Shown: positions 48,284-58,405, counted from the first letter of the stretch. The stretch is 64,000 nucleotides of DNA from CAIWHR01 sp963717695 (GCA_963717695.1 CAVQWR010000001.1:310001-374000); one strand, 5' to 3'. Translations and numbers: made by a program. Notes: a model not told the origin generated them from the letters alone.

Positions 48284-48823
48284 GTGAAGCGCTGGCCGCT
48301 TGTCGCTGCCTGCATTTCGGTGCTTGCGGTCGCCGAAGCGGCGGCGTTGCCAGTGCCGGCTGTCGAGATCCTTGCCGGTCCGCCTCCCGGGAACTACTGC
48401 AATTCGAAGCGAGCGACTGCGCTCTTCAATGTCAACACGCGACCGCCGCAGACCTACTTTGCGCGGGGGACGTTCAGAGTGGACGGCGAGATCGTCTACA
48501 CCAGTCCCGTCGAGCATTTCTACTTTCCGCCGGGAATCTGGACCGCCGAATGGCCGTTGCCGCATGAAGTCCTGCCGGGAGGACCCTACGCGCCCGGGAC
48601 GGTCTTCTCGACCACGAGCCGTTACTTCGATTCGTCGATGCGCGCCACCTACGAAAACGAAATCGCCATCCGTTGCGACACCGGCGAGACAGTCCTCATT
48701 CGCAACGTCGATCTCACGCCCCAACCCACGCCGGTTCCGATCAATGGCGTCGCGCCGCTCGTGGCGCTGCTGCTCGCCACGTCGGCCTTCGTCGCCCTTC
48801 GCGGGATGCGCCGTCGAAACTAG
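48284..48823 (+). CDS. Exported protein with C-terminal sorting-like tail
   Basis: About 179 residues with an N-terminal signal peptide (KRWPLVAACISVLAVAEA) and a tripartite C terminus: a proline stretch (TPQPTPVPING), a membrane segment (APLVALLLATSAFVALRG) and basic residues (MRRRN). This layout matches exosortase/PEP-CTERM-type anchors in general form but lacks the PEP motif. The mature part is unrecognised. GTG 48284 preceded by AGGGG is preferred; ATG 48260 would have the Shine-Dalgarno overlap it. Confidence 0.55.
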   Translation: MKRWPLVAACISVLAVAEAAALPVPAVEILAGPPPGNYCNSKRATALFNVNTRPPQTYFARGTFRVDGEIVYTSPVEHFYFPPGIWTAEWPLPHEVLPGGPYAPGTVFSTTSRYFDSSMRATYENEIAIRCDTGETVLIRNVDLTPQPTPVPINGVAPLVALLLATSAFVALRGMRRRN

Positions 48824-48911
48824 CCGTGGAGTTCCGCGTTTGCGAATGGAAGGGCGCTCCGGCGACCGCGACTTTGGCGTCCCGCGCCAACGCGCCCATC
48901 AGCACCGCGCC

Positions 48912-48952
48912 CCAACGAAGCGGCCCGGAATGTCAGCATATTTTCCCCGCGG
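48912..48952 (+). repeat. Copy 2 of the ~41-base direct repeat
   Basis: Begins CCAACGAAGCGGCC, continues through GGAAT and TATTTT; about 89 bases after the exported-protein gene, 837 bases from copy 1. Confidence 0.5.
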
Positions 48953-48990
48953 GCGCGGCGATGCTGCGAGCGGTCGCTACCGCAGGTCGA

Positions 48991-51125
48991 TCAACTCGCC
49001 AGCGACTGCTCTTCGTTCTGGCCGTAGGAACCCGTTTCGATCGCGTTCGTCGGGGCGCCCAGCAATTCCTGGGCACCGACCACGCCGCCATGCCATTCCT
49101 TCTCCAGGTCGCCCTGGGCCGCGGCGGCCGCATCGCCGGTCGAGGGTCTGAAGCTCACGACGCCGCAGGCACGGTTGCGGCCGCGCCTTTTGGCGACGTA
49201 GAGCGCCCAATCCGCGAGGTCGAGGACGCGCTCCCAGCCCAGCGCCACGTTGTCCGGCGGCAGCAGCATCGGCGCGTAGCCCACCGAAACCGTGACCTGG
49301 ACGTCGCTTCCCTGGAAGCTGATCGGCTCGGCCGAGACCGCGTGCAGGACCCGCTGCACGATCTCCGCGAGCAGTCCGGCCGGTGCGGTGGGGACGAACA
49401 CCAGGAACTCCTCACCCCCCCAGCGCACGATCATGTCGGTTTCACGCAGGGCATCGCGCAGTCGCTGCGCCACCGCGATCAGGACCGCGTCGCCCGCAGC
49501 ATGGCCGAACCGGTCGTTGATCGACTTGAAGTGATCGAGGTCGATCAGAAGGATCGCCTGCACGGGCTTTTCGATCGGCCCTCTTCGCCTCTCCGTCTCC
49601 CCGGGCTTCTCACCGATGAAATTCTGGAAGTGGCGGCGATTGTAGAGCGACGTCAGGGGATCGCGAATGCTGTGAAAGCCGAGCTCCTCGTTGCGTCGCC
49701 CGAGCAGGCGATTCGTGATCCGAACCCTGCGATAGAGGAGTGCGACGACCGTGAGCGAGCCGAGGGACATGATCGAGAACAGCCACCAGTACCGCTGCTG
49801 CGACTCCCGATTCTGCAGCTCGATCCGGTCGAGCCTTCTCTCGGCGTCGAACTTGTTCTGCAATTCGCGCAGATCCCTCTGGCGGGCGTCGCTCAGTATC
49901 TTGTCGAAGACCTTCTGCTGGCGCCCGTGGAGCGCCAGGGCCCCTTTGTAGTCGCCGGCGTCGGCAAGATGCTGCGCATATTCGCCGAGCAGATCGGCGA
50001 TGTCGGCGCTCGCGCCGGTCCGCTCGTATTCGGCGACGGCCTCTTCAGCAAGGCGCTTTCCTTGCGCCATCCGGCCGAGGCCGAACAGCGCGAAACCCAT
50101 GTTCGCCTTGTTCGTGGCGATCATGCTTCCATCCTTCAGATTGGTGGCGAGCTCGAGCGACTGCTTCGACGATTCCAGCGCGGCACGGAAATTCCTCCGG
50201 CGCAGGTAGATGTCGGCGAGGTTGATCAGCGCCAGGCTCTCCTCGACGTCGGACCCCGCCGCGCGCGCGATCGCCAGTGCCTCCTGCATTGCCGCAAGCT
50301 CCGCCGCCGGCTCGTGCAGAAGCTCGAGGGCGGCCGATTCCGCCATTTTTGCCTTGGCCATGCCGAACGTGCTTGCCGCGCGCTGCGACTCGCTGAAGGC
50401 CTCGCGGCTTTCGGTGAAGGCGCTGTCGGCCTGGCCCATCGCACGGTGGAGAACCGAGAGCTGGTAGCGCGCGTAGGCGCGCCGATAGGGGTTCTGCGCG
50501 GTGTCGGCAAGCGCGTAGGCTTCGCGCAGGCGTGCCAGCGCCTCGTCATGCTGCCCCATCATCCGTGCCGTCACGCCGACGACCATCGCGGCCCAGTAGC
50601 GGGCGTAGGCATCGGTACCGCTCTGTGCGAGCGCGCGTGCGTTGTTGGCGAGCAGATTTGCGCGCGGGACGTCACTCGCCAACTGGGCGTCACTGCGAAT
50701 CAGCAGTGCGACCGCCAGAGTGGCGTCATCTAGAGTGGCTCTCCCATCGCGTTCCAGCTGATCGGCGAGTTGGAGTGCGGCGTCCATGTTTCCCGCTGCG
50801 ACCCGGGCCTGGCCCAGGAGCGCTCCCTGAAGCGGCGCGTCTGCGCATTGGTCGCGCGGGCCTGCTCGACGAACGCGTCGAGCTCGGCTTCGGCCCGAAC
50901 CGGAAATCCTGGCAGGTCGACTTCGATGGCCTGCAGTTGTTCGTCGAGCGGGGCTTCCGTCGCTGCGATCGACGGCATTGCCAACAAAGCTCCGGCCAAG
51001 GCGAGCACAAGGAGGGCACCGGTCCGGAGCGTGCCTCGCCCGACCAATAAGGGCCGCCGAACATTCTCCACCGATGGCGAGGACCGGAATGGGAGTTGTT
51101 TGCTCGAAAGTGTGGAGGTGACCAT
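48991..51125 (-). CDS. Membrane-anchored TPR protein with GGDEF domain (diguanylate cyclase), one frameshift
   Basis: About 711 residues. A signal peptide or first helix (TGALLVLALAGALLAM) precedes a periplasmic array of TPR-like helices (for example ALINLADIYLRRRNFRAALE and NKANMGFALFGLGRMAQG). A coiled coil (RDLRELQNKFDAERRLDRIE), a membrane helix (YWWLFSIMSLGSLTVVALLY) and a cytoplasmic GGDEF domain follow. The active site is GGEEF and the product-inhibition site RETD lies five residues before it. A missing base near 50830 breaks the frame. Start ATG 51125; GTG 51146 possible. Divergent from another c-di-GMP gene. Confidence 0.78.
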
Positions 51126-51458
51126 CACTGCTTTGATTTTTGTCACAACTCGCGCCGACGCGCCCCGCGGACATGTTGGCTACAGAAACACCCTGTCCCC
51201 GAAGGTAACCGCAATAAGCATGCCGGACGGCTTCATTTGATGATGTCCCGCAGTTGCGTCGACGGAATTGGTCCGCTATTTGCATATGACTGGCCCTGAC
51301 GATGCACCACGATGCAAGAAGCCGTCAGTTCAGCCGAAATCCGCTCACCGGGGCGTCGAATCGGCGGTCTGCCAAGCGTGCGGCACGTCAACGGAATGCC
51401 GCCCTGCATGACTTCAGCAGCGGCCGACAGGGGCCATAAGCGATGACGCCACGAATCA
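51126..51458. other. Divergent intergenic region between two c-di-GMP genes
   Basis: About 330 bases without a convincing gene. It is less G+C-rich than average in places (around 51230-51290) and probably holds both promoters, but I see no clear consensus pair. Confidence 0.4.
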
Positions 51459-53366
51459 ATGCGTAGATTGTTGCATCGCTATCTTGGTTGGCTTCGCCGC
51501 GACGCGGGCCTCGCCGGGGATGCCAAAGTCGTCCAAGGCGAAACGCGGTATGCGTTCGCGCGTTCGCAGGACAGGTGGTCGCCGGATCCGCTCCCCGGCG
51601 GCGCGGCGCACAAACGCGTTCACAGGGCCGTGGCGACGTCAGAGAAGCAGTTCCCGGCACTTTCCCCGAGCGAAGGTCGTTTTCAGCGCCTTGCGCTGCT
51701 CTGTTCGGATTGGCTCTGGGACCAGGATGCGCGGTTCCGCTTCACGTCAGTCTGCGGCAATCTCGCTGACCCCATCGGTGCGACCATCAAGGACCACCTT
51801 GGCGTCGCTCCGTGGGACCTGCCGCTCGTCGAACCCGCCGAGGGCGAATGGGACGTGATTCGCCGATGCCAGAAAGAGCACAGGACATTCCGGAACGTCG
51901 TGCTGCGCCGGTCAGGGCAGGACGGAGGCGTCAGCTATGTCTCCATCAGCGGCGAGCCGCTTTTCGCCGAGGACGGCGGGTTCATCGGATATCACGGAAT
52001 CGGGCTCGACGTTTCGAAGCAAAAGATCTCTGAAGCGGACGTAAGCAAGCTCGCCCGCCTCGATCCGCTTACGGGTCTGTGCAACCGCACCGCGTTCTTC
52101 GATCGGCTGAACCATGCGCTTGCGGTCGCTCGACGCCACGATCGCTCGATCGCCCTGCTGTTCCTGGACCTCGACCGATTCAAGGACGTGAATGACGCAT
52201 TCGGTCACGTCGCGGGCGACGAAGTCCTCAAGGTGATTGCACAGCGTCTGAACAAGACAATCAGGGGTACGGATGCGGTTGCCCGGCTGGGCGGAGACGA
52301 GTTCATCGTGCTTGCCGAGGAAATAGAGAATCTGGTCGATGTCAATGAGTTCGGTCTGCGGCTGCTGGAAGCGCTTTCCAAGCCGTTCGTCCTGCGTGGG
52401 CAGGAGTGCCGGCTCGGCGCCAGCATCGGGGTCGCGATGTATCCCAGCGACGGTGAGGACGCGATCGCACTGCTCAAGAACGCCGATGATGCGATGTATC
52501 GCGCGAAGGAATCCGGAGGCAACAGTCTCGCCTTTGTCTCGGAACTCGGAAAACGGACTGTGGGCGACAGGATGGTTCTCGTAGCGGGCCTTCGTCGGGC
52601 GCTCGACGAAAACCAGCTGCTGTTGCTCTATCAACCGAAGGTCTCGATCCGGACCGGCGCAGTGACGGGAGTCGAGGCGCTGGTCCGGTGGAAGCACCCC
52701 GAGCGGGGGTTGATGCTGCCGGGAACGTTCATCCCGCTGGCCGAGGATTCGGGCCTCATCCGCCCGATCGCCCGCTGGGTCCTGCACCAGGCGTGCGCTC
52801 AGGCATGCCGATGGCGTGACGACGGGCCTTCTCCCATTCGCGTCGCGGTCAATCTCTCGGCCCGTCAGTTCATCGACGGCGGACTCGTCATCGAGGTCGC
52901 GCACGCCCTGGCCCAGACCGGGTTGCCTCCGGATCTGCTCGAGCTCGAGATCACCGAGAGCATCATGATGGAGCATCCGGATCGTGCCGCCGAAACGCTG
53001 CTGGAGATCAAGTCGATGGGAGTGCATGTGTCGATCGACGACTTCGGCACCGGTTTCTCGTCTCTCGCGCGGCTCAAGAAGTTCCCCATCGAGAGCGTGA
53101 AGATCGACCGGTCGTTCATCAACGACGTGGCGGTCGATCCCGACGATGCGGCAATCGTCTCAGCCGTGATTGCGATGGCGCACAATCTGCGGCTGAAGGT
53201 CGTCGCCGAAGGCGTCGAGACCGTGGAGCAGATTCGTTTCCTGCGGGAGCGAAATTGCGACGAGGTCCAGGGATATCTGGTCAGTCGACCGATCCTGCCT
53301 GAGCTCGTCCGCGATTTCGTCCTGCGCCGTGAAGCAAACCGGGTCGATGTCGAGAGCGTGAGCTGA
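51459..53366 (+). CDS. PAS-GGDEF-EAL protein (c-di-GMP synthesis and breakdown)
   Basis: 635 residues. A weak PAS domain (~80-195; CSDWLWDQDARFRF) ends GYHGIGLDVS. The GGDEF domain (~205-360) has an intact GGDEF at residue 278 preceded by the I-site RGTD. The EAL domain (~375-625) has EALVRW (E406), DDFGTGFSSL and VAEGVET. Both active sites look competent, so it could make or degrade c-di-GMP depending on input. No membrane helix seen. ATG 51459. Confidence 0.88.
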   Translation: MRRLLHRYLGWLRRDAGLAGDAKVVQGETRYAFARSQDRWSPDPLPGGAAHKRVHRAVATSEKQFPALSPSEGRFQRLALLCSDWLWDQDARFRFTSVCGNLADPIGATIKDHLGVAPWDLPLVEPAEGEWDVIRRCQKEHRTFRNVVLRRSGQDGGVSYVSISGEPLFAEDGGFIGYHGIGLDVSKQKISEADVSKLARLDPLTGLCNRTAFFDRLNHALAVARRHDRSIALLFLDLDRFKDVNDAFGHVAGDEVLKVIAQRLNKTIRGTDAVARLGGDEFIVLAEEIENLVDVNEFGLRLLEALSKPFVLRGQECRLGASIGVAMYPSDGEDAIALLKNADDAMYRAKESGGNSLAFVSELGKRTVGDRMVLVAGLRRALDENQLLLLYQPKVSIRTGAVTGVEALVRWKHPERGLMLPGTFIPLAEDSGLIRPIARWVLHQACAQACRWRDDGPSPIRVAVNLSARQFIDGGLVIEVAHALAQTGLPPDLLELEITESIMMEHPDRAAETLLEIKSMGVHVSIDDFGTGFSSLARLKKFPIESVKIDRSFINDVAVDPDDAAIVSAVIAMAHNLRLKVVAEGVETVEQIRFLRERNCDEVQGYLVSRPILPELVRDFVLRREANRVDVESVS

Positions 53367-53589
53367 GTTGCGCCGCATCCGCGGTCGGGGAAAGAGCTCT
53401 CGGCAAATCGCGAACGACCTTGGCTCGATCGGTGGCCGCCCTTCGAATGGATGGCAGGGGCGCGGACGGGATTGCAATCCCCGATGGTCGAATCCCGCGA
53501 GGGATCGCCCGACAATTCACGAGATGCACTTCCGACGTACTCCGGCCCGATGTCGCGCATCGGGCGAATGCGGTAAGCGCTTGATTGTT

Positions 53590-53665
53590 TGGTGCCGGCG
53601 GAAGGAGTCGAACCCTCGACCTTCGCATTACGAATGCGCTGCTCTACCAACTGAGCTACGCCGGC
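53590..53665 (-). tRNA. tRNA-Thr (anticodon CGT)
   Basis: Cloverleaf of 76 bases with encoded CCA. Acceptor arms GCCGGCG/CGCCGGC pair perfectly, discriminator A, T loop TTCGACT and anticodon loop TTCGTAA between GCATT-type stems (CGT, Thr). It lies between the EAL gene and rlmB on the opposite strand. Confidence 0.93.
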
Positions 53666-53682
53666 ACGAAGCGAAACGGGAA

Positions 53683-53712
53683 ATTATAACGGAAATCGAC
53701 GGCCCTTTCCAA
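53683..53712 (-). promoter_or_regulatory. Promoter of tRNA-Thr
   Basis: On the minus strand: TTGGAA (53712-53707), 18-base spacer, consensus TATAAT (53688-53683), ending 17 bases before the tRNA 5' end. Confidence 0.7.
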
Positions 53713-53878
53713 CCCGCCGTGTTGGCTCATGTGTGGTGGGACCTCAACCTTCGTTCGCGCCTGGATGAAAGCGCGTCGGCATCCGGGCGGTGCCGAATGC
53801 CGCACTTCCCTCTGCGGTACACTCGCCGCGAGTCGGCCTTCGGCGTCACCGGCCGCTTTTGACCGCGCGCCCATCCCC

Positions 53879-54625
53879 ATGCCTGCCACACGGACCCTGC
53901 ACGGATTTCACGCGGTCACGGCGCGCCTGCGGCAGCGTCCCGAGTCGCTGCAGGCGCTCTACGTCGCCTCGGCACGCGCCGACGCGCGCACGCGCGAGCT
54001 CATCGCGCGCGCCGAGCTCGCGCAATGTCCGGTGCACACGGCCGACGAGTCGCGCCTGCGCGAGATCGCCGGCACCGACCGACATCAGGGCGTGGTGGCC
54101 ATCGTGTCCGCAACGGATGCCCCGGTGACGCTCGACGACGTGCTGGAGTCGCTCTCCGAGCCCGCGCTGCTGCTGGTTCTCGACGGCGTCACCGATCCGC
54201 ACAACCTGGGCGCGTGCCTGCGCGACGCCGACGCCTTCGGCGCGCACGCCGTGATCGTCCCCAAGGACCGCGCCGTCGGGGTCAACGCGACGGTCGCGAA
54301 GGCCGCGAGCGGTGCCGCCGACACCGTGCCCGTCGTCACGGTCACCAATCTCGCCCGCACGCTGCGCGAGCTGAAGGACAAAGGCGTGTGGATATTGGGC
54401 GCCGACGCGGGCGGCGAAAGCCTTTACGACGCCGACATCACCGGCCCCATCGCATGGGTGCTGGGTGCGGAAGGCTCCGGGCTGCGGCGCCTGACGCGCG
54501 AGTCGTGCGACCGGATCGTCGGCATTCCGCTGTCGGGGACGGTCGCGAGCCTCAACGTCTCGGTAGCGGCGGGAATCTGCCTTTATGCGACGCGGCGGGC
54601 GCGGGCCGCCGAACGCAGCGGATAG
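53879..54625 (+). CDS. rlmB: 23S rRNA (guanosine-2'-O-)-methyltransferase RlmB
   Basis: SpoU-class methyltransferase that 2'-O-methylates G2251 of 23S rRNA. N-terminal substrate-binding domain (LHGFHAVTARL) and SPOUT knot motifs VLDGVTDPHNLGACLRDADA, LGAEGSGLRRL and VASLNVSVAAGI. 248 residues from ATG 53879. rnr, a frequent neighbour, is not here. Confidence 0.94.
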   Translation: MPATRTLHGFHAVTARLRQRPESLQALYVASARADARTRELIARAELAQCPVHTADESRLREIAGTDRHQGVVAIVSATDAPVTLDDVLESLSEPALLLVLDGVTDPHNLGACLRDADAFGAHAVIVPKDRAVGVNATVAKAASGAADTVPVVTVTNLARTLRELKDKGVWILGADAGGESLYDADITGPIAWVLGAEGSGLRRLTRESCDRIVGIPLSGTVASLNVSVAAGICLYATRRARAAERSG

Positions 54626-54634
54626 CGGAAAGGA

Positions 54635-54661
54635 AAACGCCCCGCGTTCGGCGGGGCGTTT
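54635..54661. terminator. Bidirectional Rho-independent terminator
   Basis: Perfect 11-bp stem AAACGCCCCGC/GCGGGGCGTTT with 5-base loop GTTCG, 10 bases after rlmB and about 30 after the convergent peptide-binding protein. On the minus strand the stem is followed by TTCCTTT, giving a U-rich tail. Confidence 0.85.
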
Positions 54662-54690
54662 CGATCGGACGTGTCAGCGGGTCGCTTCGG

Positions 54691-56322
54691 TCATTCCTTG
54701 ATGTCGACGCCGTAGAACGTGTGGCGGCCGAAAGGCGAGAGCTTGAAGTCGATCACTTCCTTGCGCACGGGCTTCAACTGAACCGCGTGCGCGATCGTGA
54801 ACCACGGCGCCTGTTCCTTGAAGATCACCTGCGCCTTCATGTAGAGGTCGGCACGCTGCTTCTGGTCGGTGAGCGTGACCGCCTTCAGCACGAGATCGTC
54901 GAACGGCTGGTAGCACCACTTCGACACGTTGCTGCCGCCTTGCTTCGCGCCGTCGCAGCCCAGCAGGTTGTGCAGGAAGTTGTCCGGATCGCCGTTGTCG
55001 CCGGTCCAGCCCAGCATCCCCATCTGGTGCTCGCCGTTCTGCATCCGCTTGCGATACTCGCCCCATTCGAAGCTCTTGATCTCGGCGGTGACGCCGACCT
55101 TCGCGAGATCCGCCTGCATAAGCTCCGCGATGCGGCGCGCGTTGGGGTTGTACGGCCGCTGCACCGGCATCGCCCAGAGATCGGTGGTGAAGCCGTTGGG
55201 GTAGCCGGCCTCGGCCAGCAGCTTCTTCGCCGCGGCGGGATCATAGGGATCGTCCTTGACCGCGTCGTTGTAGGACCACTGGGTCGGCGGAATCGGATTC
55301 TTCGCCGCGACGCCGGTGGTGAGATACACGGCGTCGATGATCGCCTTCTTGTTGATCGCCATGTTGACGGCCTTGCGCACGCGCACGTCGTCGAACGGCT
55401 TCTTGGTCACGTTATAGGCGAGGTAGCCGATGTTGAGGCCGGGCTGCTCGAGCACGACGACGTTCGGGTCCTTGCGGATGGCGTCGAGGTCGGCCGGATT
55501 CGGGTAGGGCATCACGTGGCATTCGCCCTTCTGCAGCTTCGCCCAGCGGACCGAGGCGTCGGGCGTGATCGAGAATACGAGGTCGTCAATCTTCGCCTTG
55601 CCGCCGTAGTACTGCGGAAACGCCTTGTAGCGGATGATCGCGTCCTTCTGGTATTGCACCAGATAGAAGGGGCCGGTGCCGATCGGCTCCTGGTCGATCT
55701 TCTCCGGCGTGCCGGCCTTCAGCATCGCGTCGGCGTACTCCTTCGACTGCACGCCCGCGTATTCCATCGCGAGGTCGGACAGGAACGGCGCCTCCGCCCG
55801 CTCCAGCGTGATCCGCACGGTGTAGTCGTCGACCTTGTCGACCGACTTCAGGAGCTTCGGCATCCCCATGTCGTTGAAGTACGAGTGGTTGGAGCTCGTC
55901 ACCTTGAAATAGGGATTCGATTCCTTCCACTGCCGCTCGATCGCGAAGATCATGTCGTCGGCGTTGAAGTCGCGCGTGGGCTTCCAGGCGCGGTGGTTGT
56001 GCCACTTCACGCCCTTGCGCAGGTGGAACGTGTAGACCTTGCCGTCGGGCGAGATCTCCCAGCGCTCGGCGAGGCCGGGGACGATGCTGGTGCCGCCGCG
56101 CTCGAAGTCCACGATGCGACTGTAGATCTGGCTGTTGGCGTCGAACGACGTGCCGGTCGTGTTCACGCCGGGATAGAAGTTCTCGGGACTGCCTTCGGAG
56201 CAGAACACCAGTGTCTTCGCCGCGACGCCGGCGGCCGCGAACAGGACCGGAAGCGCCAGCGCGGCAAAGAGCGCACGGCGGGCGCCGTGACGCCGGCGCG
56301 AAGTCGGATCGAGCTTCGTCAT
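54691..56322 (-). CDS. Peptide/dipeptide ABC transporter substrate-binding protein
   Basis: Family 5 periplasmic binding protein (DppA/OppA class), 543 residues with a signal peptide after a basic Tat-like stretch (SRRRHGARRALFAALALPVLF). The conserved region TLVFCSEGSPENFYPG, YTFHLRKGVKWH, and VRKAVNMAINKKAI fit the class. Last gene of the minus-strand operon dppB-C-D-F-A. RBS region 27 bases after DppF. Confidence 0.87.
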   Translation of the reverse strand: MTKLDPTSRRRHGARRALFAALALPVLFAAAGVAAKTLVFCSEGSPENFYPGVNTTGTSFDANSQIYSRIVDFERGGTSIVPGLAERWEISPDGKVYTFHLRKGVKWHNHRAWKPTRDFNADDMIFAIERQWKESNPYFKVTSSNHSYFNDMGMPKLLKSVDKVDDYTVRITLERAEAPFLSDLAMEYAGVQSKEYADAMLKAGTPEKIDQEPIGTGPFYLVQYQKDAIIRYKAFPQYYGGKAKIDDLVFSITPDASVRWAKLQKGECHVMPYPNPADLDAIRKDPNVVVLEQPGLNIGYLAYNVTKKPFDDVRVRKAVNMAINKKAIIDAVYLTTGVAAKNPIPPTQWSYNDAVKDDPYDPAAAKKLLAEAGYPNGFTTDLWAMPVQRPYNPNARRIAELMQADLAKVGVTAEIKSFEWGEYRKRMQNGEHQMGMLGWTGDNGDPDNFLHNLLGCDGAKQGGSNVSKWCYQPFDDLVLKAVTLTDQKQRADLYMKAQVIFKEQAPWFTIAHAVQLKPVRKEVIDFKLSPFGRHTFYGVDIKE

Positions 56323-56349
56323 GACAGGGACTCCTCTCTCATTGGGACT

Positions 56350-57384
56350 TCAGGCGAGCTGCGGCACCGGATCGCCCGCGTCGGAATGGCCGGGCTCGAG
56401 AAAACGTTCCGCGAGATGGCATGATACCTGTCTGCCCCCGAGGGGGCGCAAGACTGGCCGCTCGATGCGACAGCGCTCGATAGAGTGCGGGCAGCGGGTG
56501 GAGAACACGCAGCCGGCCGGCGGGTCGAGCGGCGAGGGCAATTCGCCCTTGAGCACGATGCGCTCGGGTCGGCCGGCCGCGGCGAGGCCGGGCGTGGAGG
56601 CGAGCAGCGCCTGCGTGTACGGGTGCAGCGGGCGGGCGAAGATGCGCTCCTTGCTGCCTTGCTCCATGGCGAGGCCGAGGTACATCACCAGCACCTCGTG
56701 CGCGATGTGGCGGACGACCCCCAGATCGTGCGATATGAAGAGGTACGCGAGGCCGAGCTCGCCCTGCAGGTCGGCAAGCAGGTTCAGCACCTGCGCCTGG
56801 ACCGACACGTCGAGCGCCGAAACCGGCTCGTCGGCCACGACCAGCGCCGGATTCAGCATCAGCGCGCGCGCAATGGCAATGCGCTGGCGCTGGCCGCCGG
56901 AGAACATGTGCGGATAACGGATGTAGTGCTCGGGACGCAGTCCGACCTTGGCCAGCATTTCCCGCGCCCGCGCGGCGCGCTCGGCCGGGGCGAGTCCGGT
57001 GTTGATCGCGAGCGGCGCCTCGAGGATCGCGCCGATCTTCTTGCGCGGATTGAGCGAGCCGTACGGATTCTGGAACACCATCTGCACGGACCTGCGCAGC
57101 GCCCGCTGCTGCAATGGGGTCGCGTTGACGGCGTCGATCCCGCCAAGACGCAGCTCGCCGCCGCTTGGCGGCTCGATCAGGGACACGACGCGCGCCAGCG
57201 TCGACTTGCCGCAGCCGGATTCGCCCACGACGGCGAGCGTCCGGCCCGCCGCAATCGAGAACGAGACGCCGGCCACCGCGTGGAGCTTTGCCGCGTCGCG
57301 GAACGGACCGTGACGAATCTCGTAGATGCGCGTCAGGTCCTTTGCGTCGACGACAGTCGGGTTCAAGGTGCTTGCCTCGCTCAT
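56350..57384 (-). CDS. dppF: Peptide ABC transporter ATP-binding protein DppF
   Basis: Walker A GESGCGKST, signature FSGGQRQRIAIARAL, Walker B LVVADEP and a C-terminal oligopeptide-type domain with Cys-rich AGCVFSTRCPHS. 344 residues. ATG 57384 overlaps the DppD stop (ATGA). Confidence 0.9.
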   Translation of the reverse strand: MSEASTLNPTVVDAKDLTRIYEIRHGPFRDAAKLHAVAGVSFSIAAGRTLAVVGESGCGKSTLARVVSLIEPPSGGELRLGGIDAVNATPLQQRALRRSVQMVFQNPYGSLNPRKKIGAILEAPLAINTGLAPAERAARAREMLAKVGLRPEHYIRYPHMFSGGQRQRIAIARALMLNPALVVADEPVSALDVSVQAQVLNLLADLQGELGLAYLFISHDLGVVRHIAHEVLVMYLGLAMEQGSKERIFARPLHPYTQALLASTPGLAAAGRPERIVLKGELPSPLDPPAGCVFSTRCPHSIERCRIERPVLRPLGGRQVSCHLAERFLEPGHSDAGDPVPQLA

Positions 57385-58397
57385 GGCGTCGACTGAACGG
57401 GCACGGGGTCCCGCGCGATCGCCGCGTCGCGCTGCGGATCGGAGAGCGGGAAGTGGCAGCGGACTCGTCCGTCCGCCCAGGGGCGGAGCTCAGGGCGCGT
57501 TCGACATGCGAGGCCGGTGACGTATCGACAGCGCGGCGCGAACAGGCAGCCCTGCGGCCGGTCGTAGAGGCCCGGGACGACGCCGGGAATCGTGGCGAGG
57601 CGCGTCTCGCCGGTGCTGCGCTCCGGCATTGCCGCCAGCAGTGCGGCGGTGTAGGGATGCTCGGGCGCCGCGAAGAGGGCTTCGGCGCGACGCTCCTCGA
57701 CGACCTCGCCCGCATACATGACGATCACGCGGCGGGCCATCTCGGCGACGACGCCCATGTTGTGCGTGACGAGGATCAGCGCCATGCCGCGCTCCCGCTG
57801 CAGTCCGCGCAGCAGGTCGAGGATCTGGGCCTGGATGGTCACGTCGAGCGCTGTGGTCGGCTCGTCCGCGATCAGGAGACGCGGGTTGCAGGCGATGGCC
57901 ATCGCGATCATCACGCGCTGATTCATGCCGCCGGAGAGCTGGTGCGGATAGTCTCCGAGCCGGCTCGATGCGGCGGGGATCCCGACCTGCTCCAGCAGTT
58001 CGGTCGCCCGACGTCGTGCGGCCTTCCGATCCATCCCCAGATGCAGCCGCAGCGTCTCGCAAAGCTGGAAGCCGACGGTAAAGCACGGATTGAGGCTCGT
58101 CGTCGGATCCTGGAAGATCATCGCGACGTCCTTGCCGATGAGCGTCCGGCGCTCGTGGTCGGACAGTCGCAGGAGGTCGCGGCCGGCAAATTGCAGCCGC
58201 TTGGCGCGCACCCGCCCCGGGTAGGCGGTGAGCCCCATCACTGCGAGCATCGTGACGCTCTTGCCGGAACCCGATTCGCCGACGATGCCCAGCACCTCGC
58301 CCTCGTCGAGCGTGAGGCTCACGCCCTCGACCGCGTGCATCACGGCGCGCTGCGACGGAAAATCGACGTGGAGGTCTTCGATCTCGAGGAGGGCCAT
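57381..58397 (-). CDS. dppD: Peptide ABC transporter ATP-binding protein DppD
   Basis: Walker A GESGSGKSV, signature LSGGMNQRVMIAMAI, Walker B LLIADEP, H-loop LVTHNMGV and the C-terminal GCLFAPRCRY region. 338 residues from ATG 58397. Paired with DppF. Confidence 0.9.
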   Translation of the reverse strand: MALLEIEDLHVDFPSQRAVMHAVEGVSLTLDEGEVLGIVGESGSGKSVTMLAVMGLTAYPGRVRAKRLQFAGRDLLRLSDHERRTLIGKDVAMIFQDPTTSLNPCFTVGFQLCETLRLHLGMDRKAARRRATELLEQVGIPAASSRLGDYPHQLSGGMNQRVMIAMAIACNPRLLIADEPTTALDVTIQAQILDLLRGLQRERGMALILVTHNMGVVAEMARRVIVMYAGEVVEERRAEALFAAPEHPYTAALLAAMPERSTGETRLATIPGVVPGLYDRPQGCLFAPRCRYVTGLACRTRPELRPWADGRVRCHFPLSDPQRDAAIARDPVPVQSTP

Positions 58398-58405
58398 GCC
58401 CGGAC

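Noticed and set aside
53367..53589. A small gene between the EAL protein and tRNA-Thr
   Set aside because: No frame here shows a credible start, ribosome-binding site or recognisable product.
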